A DNA stretch of 64,000 nucleotides. Source: Holdemania massiliensis. GTDB taxonomy: Bacteria; Bacillota_I; Bacilli_A; Erysipelotrichales; Erysipelotrichaceae. The notes under the pieces were generated by a model. It ran no database searches. It saw only the letters and a list, made by a program, of their open reading frames with translations, and was not told where the DNA came from. How positions within the stretch are numbered: position 1 is the stretch's first letter; every line of letters starts with the position of its first letter. A program made the position numbers and the translations under genes. Shown piece by piece: positions 16,888 to 24,409 of the stretch. The DNA lies in assembly GCF_022440805.1 (NCBI RefSeq), contig NZ_JAKNTK010000001.1:1178001-1242000 (forward strand), given 5' to 3'.

Positions 16888-18200
16888 ATCAGAGTGTATT
16901 AATGGGATTGCGGATGACGCTGACAATGGGAACATTGGTCGTATTCACCTTGCTTTTGCTGCAGTATCGCTACAGCCGGAAAGTCACGGCGCGGGCAGTT
17001 TCCTTATTTACCATCGTGGTTGCCTTGATCAACTTGATCATTATGAAAAAGATGGGCTATGTTCCCTATTCCAAAGTGATGCCGCTGACAGCTACGGCGC
17101 CGTATTTGATTCTGTATTTGTTTCTTTCCGCTTATCGGGATCTGCGGCTAGTCTTTGCGGTGGTAACGGTTTATTCCTTTGGCCTGGCCGATATGGGGAT
17201 CGGCGGGAGTATTTCCGCAGTCTTTTTTGGCAGTGATGTAGCAATTGATTTATTTTTCAGAATGCTGGCGTTTATTCCGATCGGGTTATTTATTCTCTTT
17301 TACTTCCGCAAGCCGTATATGCGGATGCTGCACCAGATGAAATCGGGATGGCTGATCTTCTGCGCTTTTCCGCTTCTGTTTTACGCGGCCTTTTATTTCA
17401 CCTCGATTTATCCGGTAATTCTGCACGAACGTCCGGAAAATGCGGCAATTCTGCTTTGTCTGATCGGATTGTTGTTTATCGTTTATGCGATGCTGGTCCA
17501 GTTCTTTCAGTTTTATCTGGATCATGTTGAGGAAATGCAGAACATGGAATTGCTCAGCAGCAAGGTTTCGGCTTTGCGTGATCAGCTGGAAGCTATCAAT
17601 AACGGACAGGAGTATCGAGAACGCAGTGCGGACTGCTCCTTAGCCGCGGTCAAAACGATGATCGAGAGCGGGGATACTGAAGCGGCGCTTCGCTTTCTGC
17701 AGCAGCGCCAAGCCCAATCTGATGTACCGTTAGCTCAGTATTGCCAGAATTCAATATTGAACGTTATCCTTTCCTTTTATTTGGAACGAGCCAAAGCGGA
17801 AGGGATTACGGTTAAGGCGGACCTCAGGATTCCGGAAGACCTGCCGATTGACGCCCTGGAACTGTCCGCGGTGCTGACCAGTGCGATTGAAAATGCGATT
17901 CATGCCTGCCTTAAGATTCCAGACAGGGCAGAGCGCCGGTTAGAAATTTCATGTTACACCAGTCCGCGGTTTGTTTTTGAAGTGGCCAATACCTATGCCG
18001 GAGAAATTGTAATGGATGAAAACAGCGTGCCGGTGCCGCCGGAAACCGGACCGGATATTGCTACGCGAAGCATTAATGCTTTTGTGCAGAAATATCGGGC
18101 CTTGGCAGACTATGACCTCAGCGATGGGATGTTCCGGGTGCGTGTGGCCTTGCTGGATTTAGAAGGGGTAGGGGAAGCTGACAATGAACGAGTTGATTAA
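16884..18200 (+). CDS. AgrC-like GHKL sensor, probable pseudokinase
   Basis: 438 residues. Six or so transmembrane helices occupy residues 1-212, then a coiled coil and a degraded kinase. Aligned with the next gene on the conserved YC(Q/E)N motif, the phospho-acceptor block RHDYRH reads RERSAD (245-250), so the histidine is Glu246, and the ATP-lid glycine box GHGIGT reads GPDIAT. The N-box (AIENAIHAC) is retained. It therefore probably cannot autophosphorylate and may act as a sensing or dimerisation partner for the intact kinase downstream, which overlaps it by 17 bases. The membrane part (YRDLRLVF ... QMKSGW ... IYP) matches that of the following kinase and of the diguanylate cyclase at 49.5 kb. 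Confidence 0.85.
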   Translation: MNQSVLMGLRMTLTMGTLVVFTLLLLQYRYSRKVTARAVSLFTIVVALINLIIMKKMGYVPYSKVMPLTATAPYLILYLFLSAYRDLRLVFAVVTVYSFGLADMGIGGSISAVFFGSDVAIDLFFRMLAFIPIGLFILFYFRKPYMRMLHQMKSGWLIFCAFPLLFYAAFYFTSIYPVILHERPENAAILLCLIGLLFIVYAMLVQFFQFYLDHVEEMQNMELLSSKVSALRDQLEAINNGQEYRERSADCSLAAVKTMIESGDTEAALRFLQQRQAQSDVPLAQYCQNSILNVILSFYLERAKAEGITVKADLRIPEDLPIDALELSAVLTSAIENAIHACLKIPDRAERRLEISCYTSPRFVFEVANTYAGEIVMDENSVPVPPETGPDIATRSINAFVQKYRALADYDLSDGMFRVRVALLDLEGVGEADNERVD

Positions 18201-19476
18201 TGTGCTGCGGATTTCTGTCAATCCGATTTGCGTAGTTGCCCTGATCTTTATTATGTCGAACTTTAAATGCAGCATTAAAACAGCTTGGCGGGCCTATTTT
18301 TTAATCACTGTGCTGGCCTTTGCCGCGAATACGTTGATTTACTGGCTGTGGGGCAGACCGGCGATGATGCGTTGGTTTGCGGTCATCACAGCTGTTCCCT
18401 GCCTGATTGCCCTGCTGATATTGACGAAAGATCATTTCCCACAGCTGTTCTTTAACTTTTTTACAGCGGTGAACGCATTATACTTGGTTTCAATTGCAGG
18501 GTTATCCGCGGCTTCCGGGCCGGAAGGCCATGTGATTGTCGATATTCTGGTGAGGCTAGTTTTGTATGGAATCATTCTCTATTTATTCCAGCGGTATTTT
18601 TCTTCACCTTATCACTTTCTGGCGGAACACATGAAACGGGGCTGGTGGTCGATCAGCCTGATTCCCTTTCTGTTCTTCTGCATGGTTATGTTTTTGGGCC
18701 TTTATCCAACGGTTCGCCATGATAATTATCCTGTCGTTATTTTACTGTATGGAGTACTGTGTCTGGTGTATATTGTCATCTATCAGGTTTTCCAAAATAC
18801 GTATGCCCGCATTACGCAGGAAAATAACGGGAAGATGTTAATGGTTCAGCTGGAGATGCAGAAGCAGAGCATTGAACAGATGCGGATGCTGCGGCATGAC
18901 TATCGGCATTATATTGGACAGATCGATGCCTTGCTGCAGGCTGGAAAATTAGATCAGGCCCGACAGTATACCCGTCGGTTTGAAGAAGAAATTCAGCGGA
19001 CTCAAATTCCGGATTATTGTGAGAATACGATGCTGAATGCCGTCTTTGCTTTCTATTTGGAGCCGGCTAAGCGCAGCCACATCCAAGTCGAAACCCATCT
19101 GAATCTTCCTGAAATGCTGACGGTGGATGAGATTGAGCTTTCGATTGTCATCGCCAATGCTCTGGAGAATGCCGTTCAGGCCTGTGAAAAAATGCCTGCG
19201 GATGTACCGCGAAAGATTCAGATTCAGGGTGAAACGGAAGCTTCGTTGGTTGTGGAAATCATCAATACTTATACTGGAACGATTGTTTGGGGAAAAAACG
19301 GCTTGCCGACGACCGCAAAGAAAGGTCACGGTATTGGAACCCAGCGTATTGCAGCTTTTCTGCGGAAATATCATGCGGTCTGCGATTGCGAAGCATCAGA
19401 CGGCCTGTTTCGGCTGCGATTACTCATTCCGCCTCAGGAAAACGAGAATAAACAAAGGAAAGAATCCGGGCAGTAA
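18184..19476 (+). CDS. AgrC-like GHKL histidine kinase
   Basis: 430 residues. Six hydrophobic helices (residues about 8-205) are followed by the H-box LRHDYRHYIGQ (His238), YCENTMLNAVFAFY, N-box ANALENAVQACE, and G-box KKGHGIGTQRI, all intact. It is the third gene of the LytTR operon, overlapping the pseudokinase by 17 bases. Its membrane sensor shares the pattern (HMKRGWWSI, LYPT) with two other proteins in the window. The ligand is unknown; classical Agr systems sense cyclic peptides, but no AgrBD pair is visible here. Confidence 0.9.
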   Translation: MNELINVLRISVNPICVVALIFIMSNFKCSIKTAWRAYFLITVLAFAANTLIYWLWGRPAMMRWFAVITAVPCLIALLILTKDHFPQLFFNFFTAVNALYLVSIAGLSAASGPEGHVIVDILVRLVLYGIILYLFQRYFSSPYHFLAEHMKRGWWSISLIPFLFFCMVMFLGLYPTVRHDNYPVVILLYGVLCLVYIVIYQVFQNTYARITQENNGKMLMVQLEMQKQSIEQMRMLRHDYRHYIGQIDALLQAGKLDQARQYTRRFEEEIQRTQIPDYCENTMLNAVFAFYLEPAKRSHIQVETHLNLPEMLTVDEIELSIVIANALENAVQACEKMPADVPRKIQIQGETEASLVVEIINTYTGTIVWGKNGLPTTAKKGHGIGTQRIAAFLRKYHAVCDCEASDGLFRLRLLIPPQENENKQRKESGQ

Positions 19477-19489
19477 CGGGTTCTTTTTT
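19462..19489 (+). terminator. intrinsic terminator of the LytTR operon
   Basis: Stem GAATCCG (19462-19468) with CGGGTTC (19477-19483), one G-T pair, then six T residues. The stop codon lies in the loop. Confidence 0.75.
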
Positions 19490-19615
19490 CTTCTAAACAC
19501 TTTCTTTTATGTGAATCACTGCCTTTATTTTAAACGAAAACAGAACCATAGGTTCAATGAATCAGATTCAGCTTGCTTTCATAAAATCAACGTTTTTGCG
19601 GCTGACGAGCGAATC

Positions 19616-19629
19616 TTACAATTCTGTTA
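19616..19629. promoter_or_regulatory. candidate BceR-type operator upstream of the exporter
   Basis: TTACA-ATTC-TGTTA, followed 11 bp downstream by a further half-site TGTAAG (19636-19641), so CTTACA and TGTAAG also frame a wider inverted repeat. It matches the palindrome at 8801 in 12 of 15 positions. Confidence 0.65.
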
Positions 19630-19650
19630 GCAAGCTGTAAGACCCTTCTA

Positions 19651-19679
19651 AGGTACAATAGTGTAGACAAGGATATAAT
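19651..19679 (+). promoter_or_regulatory. promoter region of the peptide-exporter operon
   Basis: Two possible -10 elements, TACAAT (19654-19659) and TATAAT (19674-19679), neither with a good -35, in keeping with activator dependence on the operator immediately upstream. Confidence 0.45.
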
Positions 19680-19706
19680 AAAACCGTAATTAGGAGGAAT
19701 CAATGT

Positions 19707-19796
19707 ATGAAAACATTCAATAAGATTCTGATTGTATGCCAGGTTTTATTTCAGGTAATTGTATTGGGCCAGAATGGTCTCGGCAATATTCATTAA
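19707..19796 (+). CDS. 29-residue hydrophobic peptide upstream of the exporter
   Basis: Starts MKTFNKILIV and ends NGLGNIH, with a hydrophobic core (residues about 7-20) after three lysine/asparagine-type polar residues and no lysine or arginine after position 6. AGGAGG is nine bases before the ATG. A competing ATG four bases earlier would give only six residues. It lies between the BceR-type operator and the ABC ATPase start (17-base gap), so it is in the exporter operon. It could be a leader peptide that tunes exporter translation, a small membrane subunit or a secreted peptide. No known family is recognised and only the start signal and context support it. Confidence 0.5.
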   Translation: MKTFNKILIVCQVLFQVIVLGQNGLGNIH

Positions 19797-19813
19797 TAAG
19801 GAAGGGAAAAACA

Positions 19814-20581
19814 ATGGAAACCATTTTACAAGTCAAACAGATCGAGAAGATTTACGGAAATAAAGGAAGTATTACCCGGGCAATCGAGGATATCAGCTTT
19901 CAGGTGGCAAAGGGCGAATTCGTCGGCATTATGGGACCTTCCGGTTCCGGTAAGACGACCCTGCTCAACTGCATCTCGACGATTGACAATGTGACCAGCG
20001 GTCACATTCTGATCGGCAAGGAAGATATCACCAAGATGAAAAGCGGCCAGCTTTCCAAGTTCCGCCGGGAACAGCTCGGTTTTATCTTTCAGGATTTCAA
20101 TCTGCTGGATACGCTGACGGCCTATGAAAACATCGCGCTGCCGCTGACGATTCAGCGCGTCAGTCCGAAGAAAATCGAAAGCCGGATTAAAAAACTGACA
20201 GCTCAGCTGGGGATTGAGGATGTGCTGAAAAAATATCCGTATCAGATGTCCGGCGGGCAGCAGCAGCGGGTGGCCTGCGCTCGGGCGATGATCTGTCATC
20301 CGGCGCTGATCCTGGCGGATGAGCCGACCGGGGCCTTGGATTCCAAGGCGTCGAGAATGCTGCTGAACAGCTTCGAAGTGCTGAACAAATCGCTGGAAGC
20401 TACGATTTTGATGGTCACGCATGATGCTTTCACAGCCAGCTTTGCTCACCGCATCCTGTTTATCAAGGACGGCCGAATCTTCAATGAACTCATCCGCGGT
20501 GAGGATGACCGCAAGACCTTTTTCAATCGGATTATTGAAGTGGTCAGTCTGTTAGGAGGGGACACCAACAATGTACTTTAA
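19814..20581 (+). CDS. ABC exporter ATPase (BceA-like)
   Basis: 255 residues. Walker A GPSGSGKTTLLN, Q-loop FIFQDFNLLDTLTAYENI, signature MSGGQQQRVACARA, Walker B LILADEPTGALDSK and H-switch MVTHDAF are all intact, and the sequence has the MacB/LolD/BceA family style. The start at 19814 follows GGAAGGG; an earlier in-frame ATG at 19736 would run through the small peptide gene. It overlaps the permease by 11 bases. Together they would form a BceAB-type peptide-antibiotic detoxification and sensing transporter in the cytoplasmic membrane. Unlike most such pairs it has no adjacent BceRS; the likely partner is at 8.9-10.6 kb. Confidence 0.93.
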   Translation: METILQVKQIEKIYGNKGSITRAIEDISFQVAKGEFVGIMGPSGSGKTTLLNCISTIDNVTSGHILIGKEDITKMKSGQLSKFRREQLGFIFQDFNLLDTLTAYENIALPLTIQRVSPKKIESRIKKLTAQLGIEDVLKKYPYQMSGGQQQRVACARAMICHPALILADEPTGALDSKASRMLLNSFEVLNKSLEATILMVTHDAFTASFAHRILFIKDGRIFNELIRGEDDRKTFFNRIIEVVSLLGGDTNNVL

Positions 20582-22589
20582 AATTGCGCTGGGCAATGTC
20601 CGCCGCAGTATTCGGGATTACGGCGTTTATTTTCTGACCCTGACCTTCGGCGTCTGCCTGTTCTATGTTTTTAATTCCATTCAGGCTCAGTCTGTCATGA
20701 TGGCGTTGAGCGAAACTCAGGCGAAGATGCTGGTGCTCTTGAACAACATGATGGGCATCTTCTCGGTTTTCGTCTGTGTAGTCCTGGGATTTCTTATTGT
20801 CTATGCCAACAACTTTCTGATTCGCCGGCGCAAAAAAGAACTGGGGCTGTATCTGGTTCTGGGCATGAACAAAGGTACGGTAGCCCGGATTCTGATGATC
20901 GAAACCGTGATGATCGGAAGCCTGGCGTTTGCGGCGGGCTTAGGTCTGGGTATTCTTGTATCGCAGGCATTGACGGTGGTCACCGCGAATCTGTTTATGG
21001 TGCAGCTGAAAGCCTTTGAGTTCATCATTTCCTTCAATGCAATATTGAAATCCGCGGTTTTCTTCGGCGGGATGTATCTAATCGTTTTAATCTTCAATAC
21101 GTGGGTTGTTCAGCGGTACAAGCTGATTGATCTGCTGCAGGGGGATCGCCGCAATGAAGCGCTGAAGCTGCGTTCGATCGGGTTGTCCGCAGTTCTGTTC
21201 ATTGCCAGTCTGATCATTCTCGGCTGTGCCTATGCTTTGATTCTGGATAACGGCTTCATGATGTTTAATGCGGAATTTGCAGCCTCGATTATTCTCGGCT
21301 CGATTGGAACATTTCTGTTTTTCTTCTCGCTGTCCGGTTTTCTGTTAAAGTTTGTGCAGAGCCGGCAGAGCTTCTATTACCGCAATTTGAATATGTTTGT
21401 CATGCGGCAGCTGAACAGCCGGATCAATTCAGCCTTTGTTTCGATGACGGTGATTTCGATCATGCTGCTGCTGACCATCGGCGCTCTGTGTACAGGGCTG
21501 TCATTCAATCAGGTTTTGGCTGGCGATGTGGAAAAAACCTCGCCGTATGATGCGACGCTGTATGTTTATGACACGCCGCAGCTGGGATTCAGCTTGAGTC
21601 AGGATATCCGTGATCAAGGCTGGAATTTAGATGAATTCGCCGCGGAAGCGGCAGATCTGGATCTGTATGATATGGCTTTAAAGGTGAAAGATTACTGCAG
21701 TGCTGAGGTCATCGCCTTGATGCAGAGCAGCACTTCCCAAAACGTCGGGGAAATGACGATTGATTTCCTGCCGCTTTCCCAACTGAACGCCGCCTTGTCC
21801 ATGCAGTCAAGACCCGAGGTCACCTTAGGTGAAAATGAGTATCTGCTCACGTATTCGATGAATGCCGCAGAATCGGATATTCTCAAGGCCGTCAAGGAAC
21901 ACCGGGAGTTGACCGTGGATGGTAAACAGCTGATTGTCAGTCAGCCGGCCTTGTTTTTACAGCTTCAGAATTTCAGCGCTTTCGGCAATTTTATGACAAT
22001 TGTTCTGCCGGATAGCTATTTTGTCAACAAGCTGCCGGCCAGTCAGTCGCTTAACCTGAATTACAATGTGTCGGTTGAAGAAGGCGATGCGAAGATGGAT
22101 GAGTTGGCCGCAGGGTATGGTCAGGCCACCGGGTTGGCGTATAATGCCATAACCCGAGCTGAAATGTTTGAAGCTTCCGGCGGCATGAAACTGATCCTGT
22201 CTTACATTGCGGTCTATCTGGGGCTGGTGTTTCTGATTGCCTCCGCGGCGATTCTGGCTTTGCAGCAGCTGTCCGAGTCTGCCGACAACGTGCAGCGCTA
22301 TGCCTTACTGCGCAAAATCGGCGTGGAGGAGAAGATGATCCGCCGTTCCTTGTTTATTCAAATTGCGATTTATTTCTTATTCCCGCTGGCCTTGGCGATC
22401 GTGCATTCCGTGGTCGGCGTCAGCGCTGTGATCCAATCACTGGTGGCGCTGGTTAAAATTGATATCGGCAGCCAAGTCCTGTTTGTCGGCGGCTTTCTGG
22501 CACTGATCTACGGCGGTTATTTCCTGATCACCTATACCAGCAGCTTAAGCGTGATCCGCGACCGCGTGCAGTCCCGCCGGCTGGAATAA
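20571..22589 (+). CDS. FtsX-family permease (BceB-like)
   Basis: 672 residues with the BceB layout: one helix near the N-terminus (YGVYFLTLTFGVCLFYVFNS), FtsX-type helices between residues 55 and 300, a large extracellular domain of about 200 residues (about 310-530, starting after LAGDVEKTSPYDATLYVYD) between helices 7 and 8, and three closing helices. The ATG at 20571 follows GGAGGGG and overlaps the ATPase. In characterised systems the extracellular domain captures lipid II-peptide complexes and the permease signals to a BceS-type kinase. Followed by a strong terminator. Confidence 0.92.
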   Translation: MYFKIALGNVRRSIRDYGVYFLTLTFGVCLFYVFNSIQAQSVMMALSETQAKMLVLLNNMMGIFSVFVCVVLGFLIVYANNFLIRRRKKELGLYLVLGMNKGTVARILMIETVMIGSLAFAAGLGLGILVSQALTVVTANLFMVQLKAFEFIISFNAILKSAVFFGGMYLIVLIFNTWVVQRYKLIDLLQGDRRNEALKLRSIGLSAVLFIASLIILGCAYALILDNGFMMFNAEFAASIILGSIGTFLFFFSLSGFLLKFVQSRQSFYYRNLNMFVMRQLNSRINSAFVSMTVISIMLLLTIGALCTGLSFNQVLAGDVEKTSPYDATLYVYDTPQLGFSLSQDIRDQGWNLDEFAAEAADLDLYDMALKVKDYCSAEVIALMQSSTSQNVGEMTIDFLPLSQLNAALSMQSRPEVTLGENEYLLTYSMNAAESDILKAVKEHRELTVDGKQLIVSQPALFLQLQNFSAFGNFMTIVLPDSYFVNKLPASQSLNLNYNVSVEEGDAKMDELAAGYGQATGLAYNAITRAEMFEASGGMKLILSYIAVYLGLVFLIASAAILALQQLSESADNVQRYALLRKIGVEEKMIRRSLFIQIAIYFLFPLALAIVHSVVGVSAVIQSLVALVKIDIGSQVLFVGGFLALIYGGYFLITYTSSLSVIRDRVQSRRLE

Positions 22590-22656
22590 AGAATCCTTTC
22601 ATAAAAAGCGGATATCCAATCTGTTCAATTGATTGCTTATCCAACGAAGTTTTCAA

Positions 22657-22697
22657 AACGAAGCTGAAAAGGCAGCCGGCCGGATCGCTTCGTTTTT
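22657..22697 (+). terminator. intrinsic terminator after the BceAB-type operon
   Basis: Stem AACGAAGC (22657-22664) with GCTTCGTT (22687-22694), a GC-rich inner segment (CAGCCGGCCGG) and a T run. Confidence 0.75.
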
Positions 22698-22750
22698 CCT
22701 GTTTTTTTGTGAAAATGAAAGAAAATCTCAAGGAATAAGCCGGGACAGTT

Positions 22751-22759
22751 TGGTATAAT
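22751..22759 (+). promoter_or_regulatory. extended -10 promoter of the carboxypeptidase gene
   Basis: TGGTATAAT without a recognisable -35. The predicted start point (about 22766) is why the GTG at 22788, not the ATG at 22767, is taken as the start of the gene. Confidence 0.5.
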
Positions 22760-22787
22760 AGACAATATGAGTGAGGAGTTTTGTGAA

Positions 22788-24167
22788 GTGAAGAACAGGA
22801 TTCAAAAAATTGTACTGATGATGATTTTCCTTCTGACATTGACGCCGCTGCCGTTAAGCGCACAGGCTGCGATTTCAGATGAACCGGATTTTCCGGAGCT
22901 TAAAAGCGACTATGTTTACATGGTTGATCTGGACAACAATCAGATCATGCTGGATGAGGGCAGTGAGCAGTCCATTTATCCAGCTTCCATGACCAAGATG
23001 ATGACGCTGTTGGTAGCGATTGAGAATGCGCCGGCGTTGGAGAGCACGATGGTGCTGGGCCCGGAGGTGTTTGCCGGATTGGCGGAAGCGCATGCTTCGG
23101 TTGCCGGGTTTAAGCCGGGGGAAGAAGTCAGCGTTAAAGACTTGCTTTATGGTTTGTTTCTGCCTTCCGGCGCTGACGCTGCGCAGGCTCTGGCTTTGGA
23201 AGAAGCCGGCAGTGAAGCCGCGTTTGTTGACCTGATGAATGAGAAAGCGGCAGCCTTGGGAATGGACGGAACGCATTTTGTCAATACCTCCGGTCTGCAT
23301 GATCCTGATCACTACACCACGCTGCGGGATCTGGAAAAGCTGATGCGCTACGCGCTGGAAAACCCCACCTTCCGCGAGATTTTTCAAACCCGGCGCTATA
23401 CTGCTAATCCCTCGCTGCATCCGGGCGGTCTGGTCTGGGAAAGCACGTTGTTTGCGAAGCTTACTACTGGACCAGAAAATGAGGCGAATGCGACGATCAC
23501 GACGAATTCCTCACGGATCGTCAACGATTCTATTATCGGCGGGAAAACCGGCTATACCAATCCGGCGGGTCTGTGTCTGGCATCAATCGCGGAGAAAAAC
23601 GGCACGCGGTATCTGTTGATCACCGCGCATGCGCCAGTTTCCAATACCCCTTATCACATTCTGGATGCCGCGCATATCTATGATTATTTTTATGAGTATT
23701 ATGCCAGGCAAACGGTTTTGACAGCGGATCAGATTCTGCTGGAAACCAAGGTGCCGTTTGTTTTGTTCAACAACAAGCTGTCGTTATCGGCGGGTGCTGA
23801 TGTCGTGCTGAATCTGCCGAAGGCGCTGGATCTGTCCACGCTGCTGATTGAAACGGAGCTGGATCAGGATCTTCAGGCTCCAATTACAGAAGGCCAGCGT
23901 TTGGGAACGGTGAAAATCAGCCGCACGGATACCGAAACACCCACGGTGTTAACAGAACTGGAATTAGTCAGTCCGCGCAGCTATAAGCGCAGTGCCTTGC
24001 TTTATGGCTTTTATCAGTTCCAGCAATGGGTAAAGAACAATACGATTTTCTTTGCTTTGAGCGTTTTGGGACTCATTCTGTGTCTGATTTTGCTTCGTGA
24101 TTACCGACGGGAGCAGCGCCGGTATAAATCAGGCCGCAAAAAACGCAGACGCCGTCCGCACCTTTGA
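22788..24167 (+). CDS. D-alanyl-D-alanine carboxypeptidase (low-molecular-weight PBP)
   Basis: 459 residues from a GTG that follows GAGGAG. The N-terminus is a classic signal peptide (KNRIQKIVLMMIFLL ... LSAQA). The penicillin-binding motifs are SMTK (in IYPASMTKMMTLL), SGAD in place of SGN (FLPSGADAAQALA, a common variant) and KTG (IIGGKTGYTNPAG). A beta-rich C-terminal domain follows, then one transmembrane anchor (about 415-435) and a strongly basic tail (RKKRRRRPHL). It trims the terminal D-Ala of peptidoglycan stem peptides outside the cell. An earlier ATG at 22767 would coincide with the transcription start. Single-gene unit bounded by its promoter and a terminator. Confidence 0.92.
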   Translation: MKNRIQKIVLMMIFLLTLTPLPLSAQAAISDEPDFPELKSDYVYMVDLDNNQIMLDEGSEQSIYPASMTKMMTLLVAIENAPALESTMVLGPEVFAGLAEAHASVAGFKPGEEVSVKDLLYGLFLPSGADAAQALALEEAGSEAAFVDLMNEKAAALGMDGTHFVNTSGLHDPDHYTTLRDLEKLMRYALENPTFREIFQTRRYTANPSLHPGGLVWESTLFAKLTTGPENEANATITTNSSRIVNDSIIGGKTGYTNPAGLCLASIAEKNGTRYLLITAHAPVSNTPYHILDAAHIYDYFYEYYARQTVLTADQILLETKVPFVLFNNKLSLSAGADVVLNLPKALDLSTLLIETELDQDLQAPITEGQRLGTVKISRTDTETPTVLTELELVSPRSYKRSALLYGFYQFQQWVKNNTIFFALSVLGLILCLILLRDYRREQRRYKSGRKKRRRRPHL

Positions 24168-24178
24168 TCGAATCTTTG

Positions 24179-24211
24179 CAGGAACAGGAAATCAGCTTGT
24201 TCCTGTTTTTT
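24179..24211 (+). terminator. intrinsic terminator after the carboxypeptidase
   Basis: Perfect eight-base stem CAGGAACA (24179-24186) with TGTTCCTG (24198-24205), then six T residues. Confidence 0.88.
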
Positions 24212-24253
24212 GATGTCAAAAATAAACGCAGTTTAATTTTGCTTGTTAATATA

Positions 24254-24282
24254 TTTACAAAGCAACTGTTTCATGCTATACT
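24254..24282 (+). promoter_or_regulatory. flotillin promoter
   Basis: TTTACA (24254-24259), 17-base spacer, extended -10 TGCTATACT ending at 24282. Confidence 0.75.
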
Positions 24283-24296
24283 ATGTTTGACAATTT

Positions 24297-24337
24297 GTTA
24301 AGACAAATATTCTAATACAGAATTAGTTAAGACAAAT
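24297..24337 (+). repeat. 12-bp direct repeat in the flotillin leader
   Basis: GTTAAGACAAAT occurs at 24297-24308 and 24326-24337, a 29-bp period, with a small hairpin (ATTCT/AGAAT) between the copies. Lying just downstream of the promoter it could be a protein-binding site. Function unknown. Confidence 0.6.
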
Positions 24338-24409
24338 TTTGGAAAAGAGGTGAGGAATCGGCAGACAGAACAGAAGCAAGGCGCCACCACAAGTGAAGGA
24401 GGGATGTTT

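Noticed and set aside
19127..19630. 167-codon plus-strand open frame running past the end of the second AgrC-like kinase
   Set aside because: Out-of-frame shadow of the kinase that happens to read through the terminator; no start signal.
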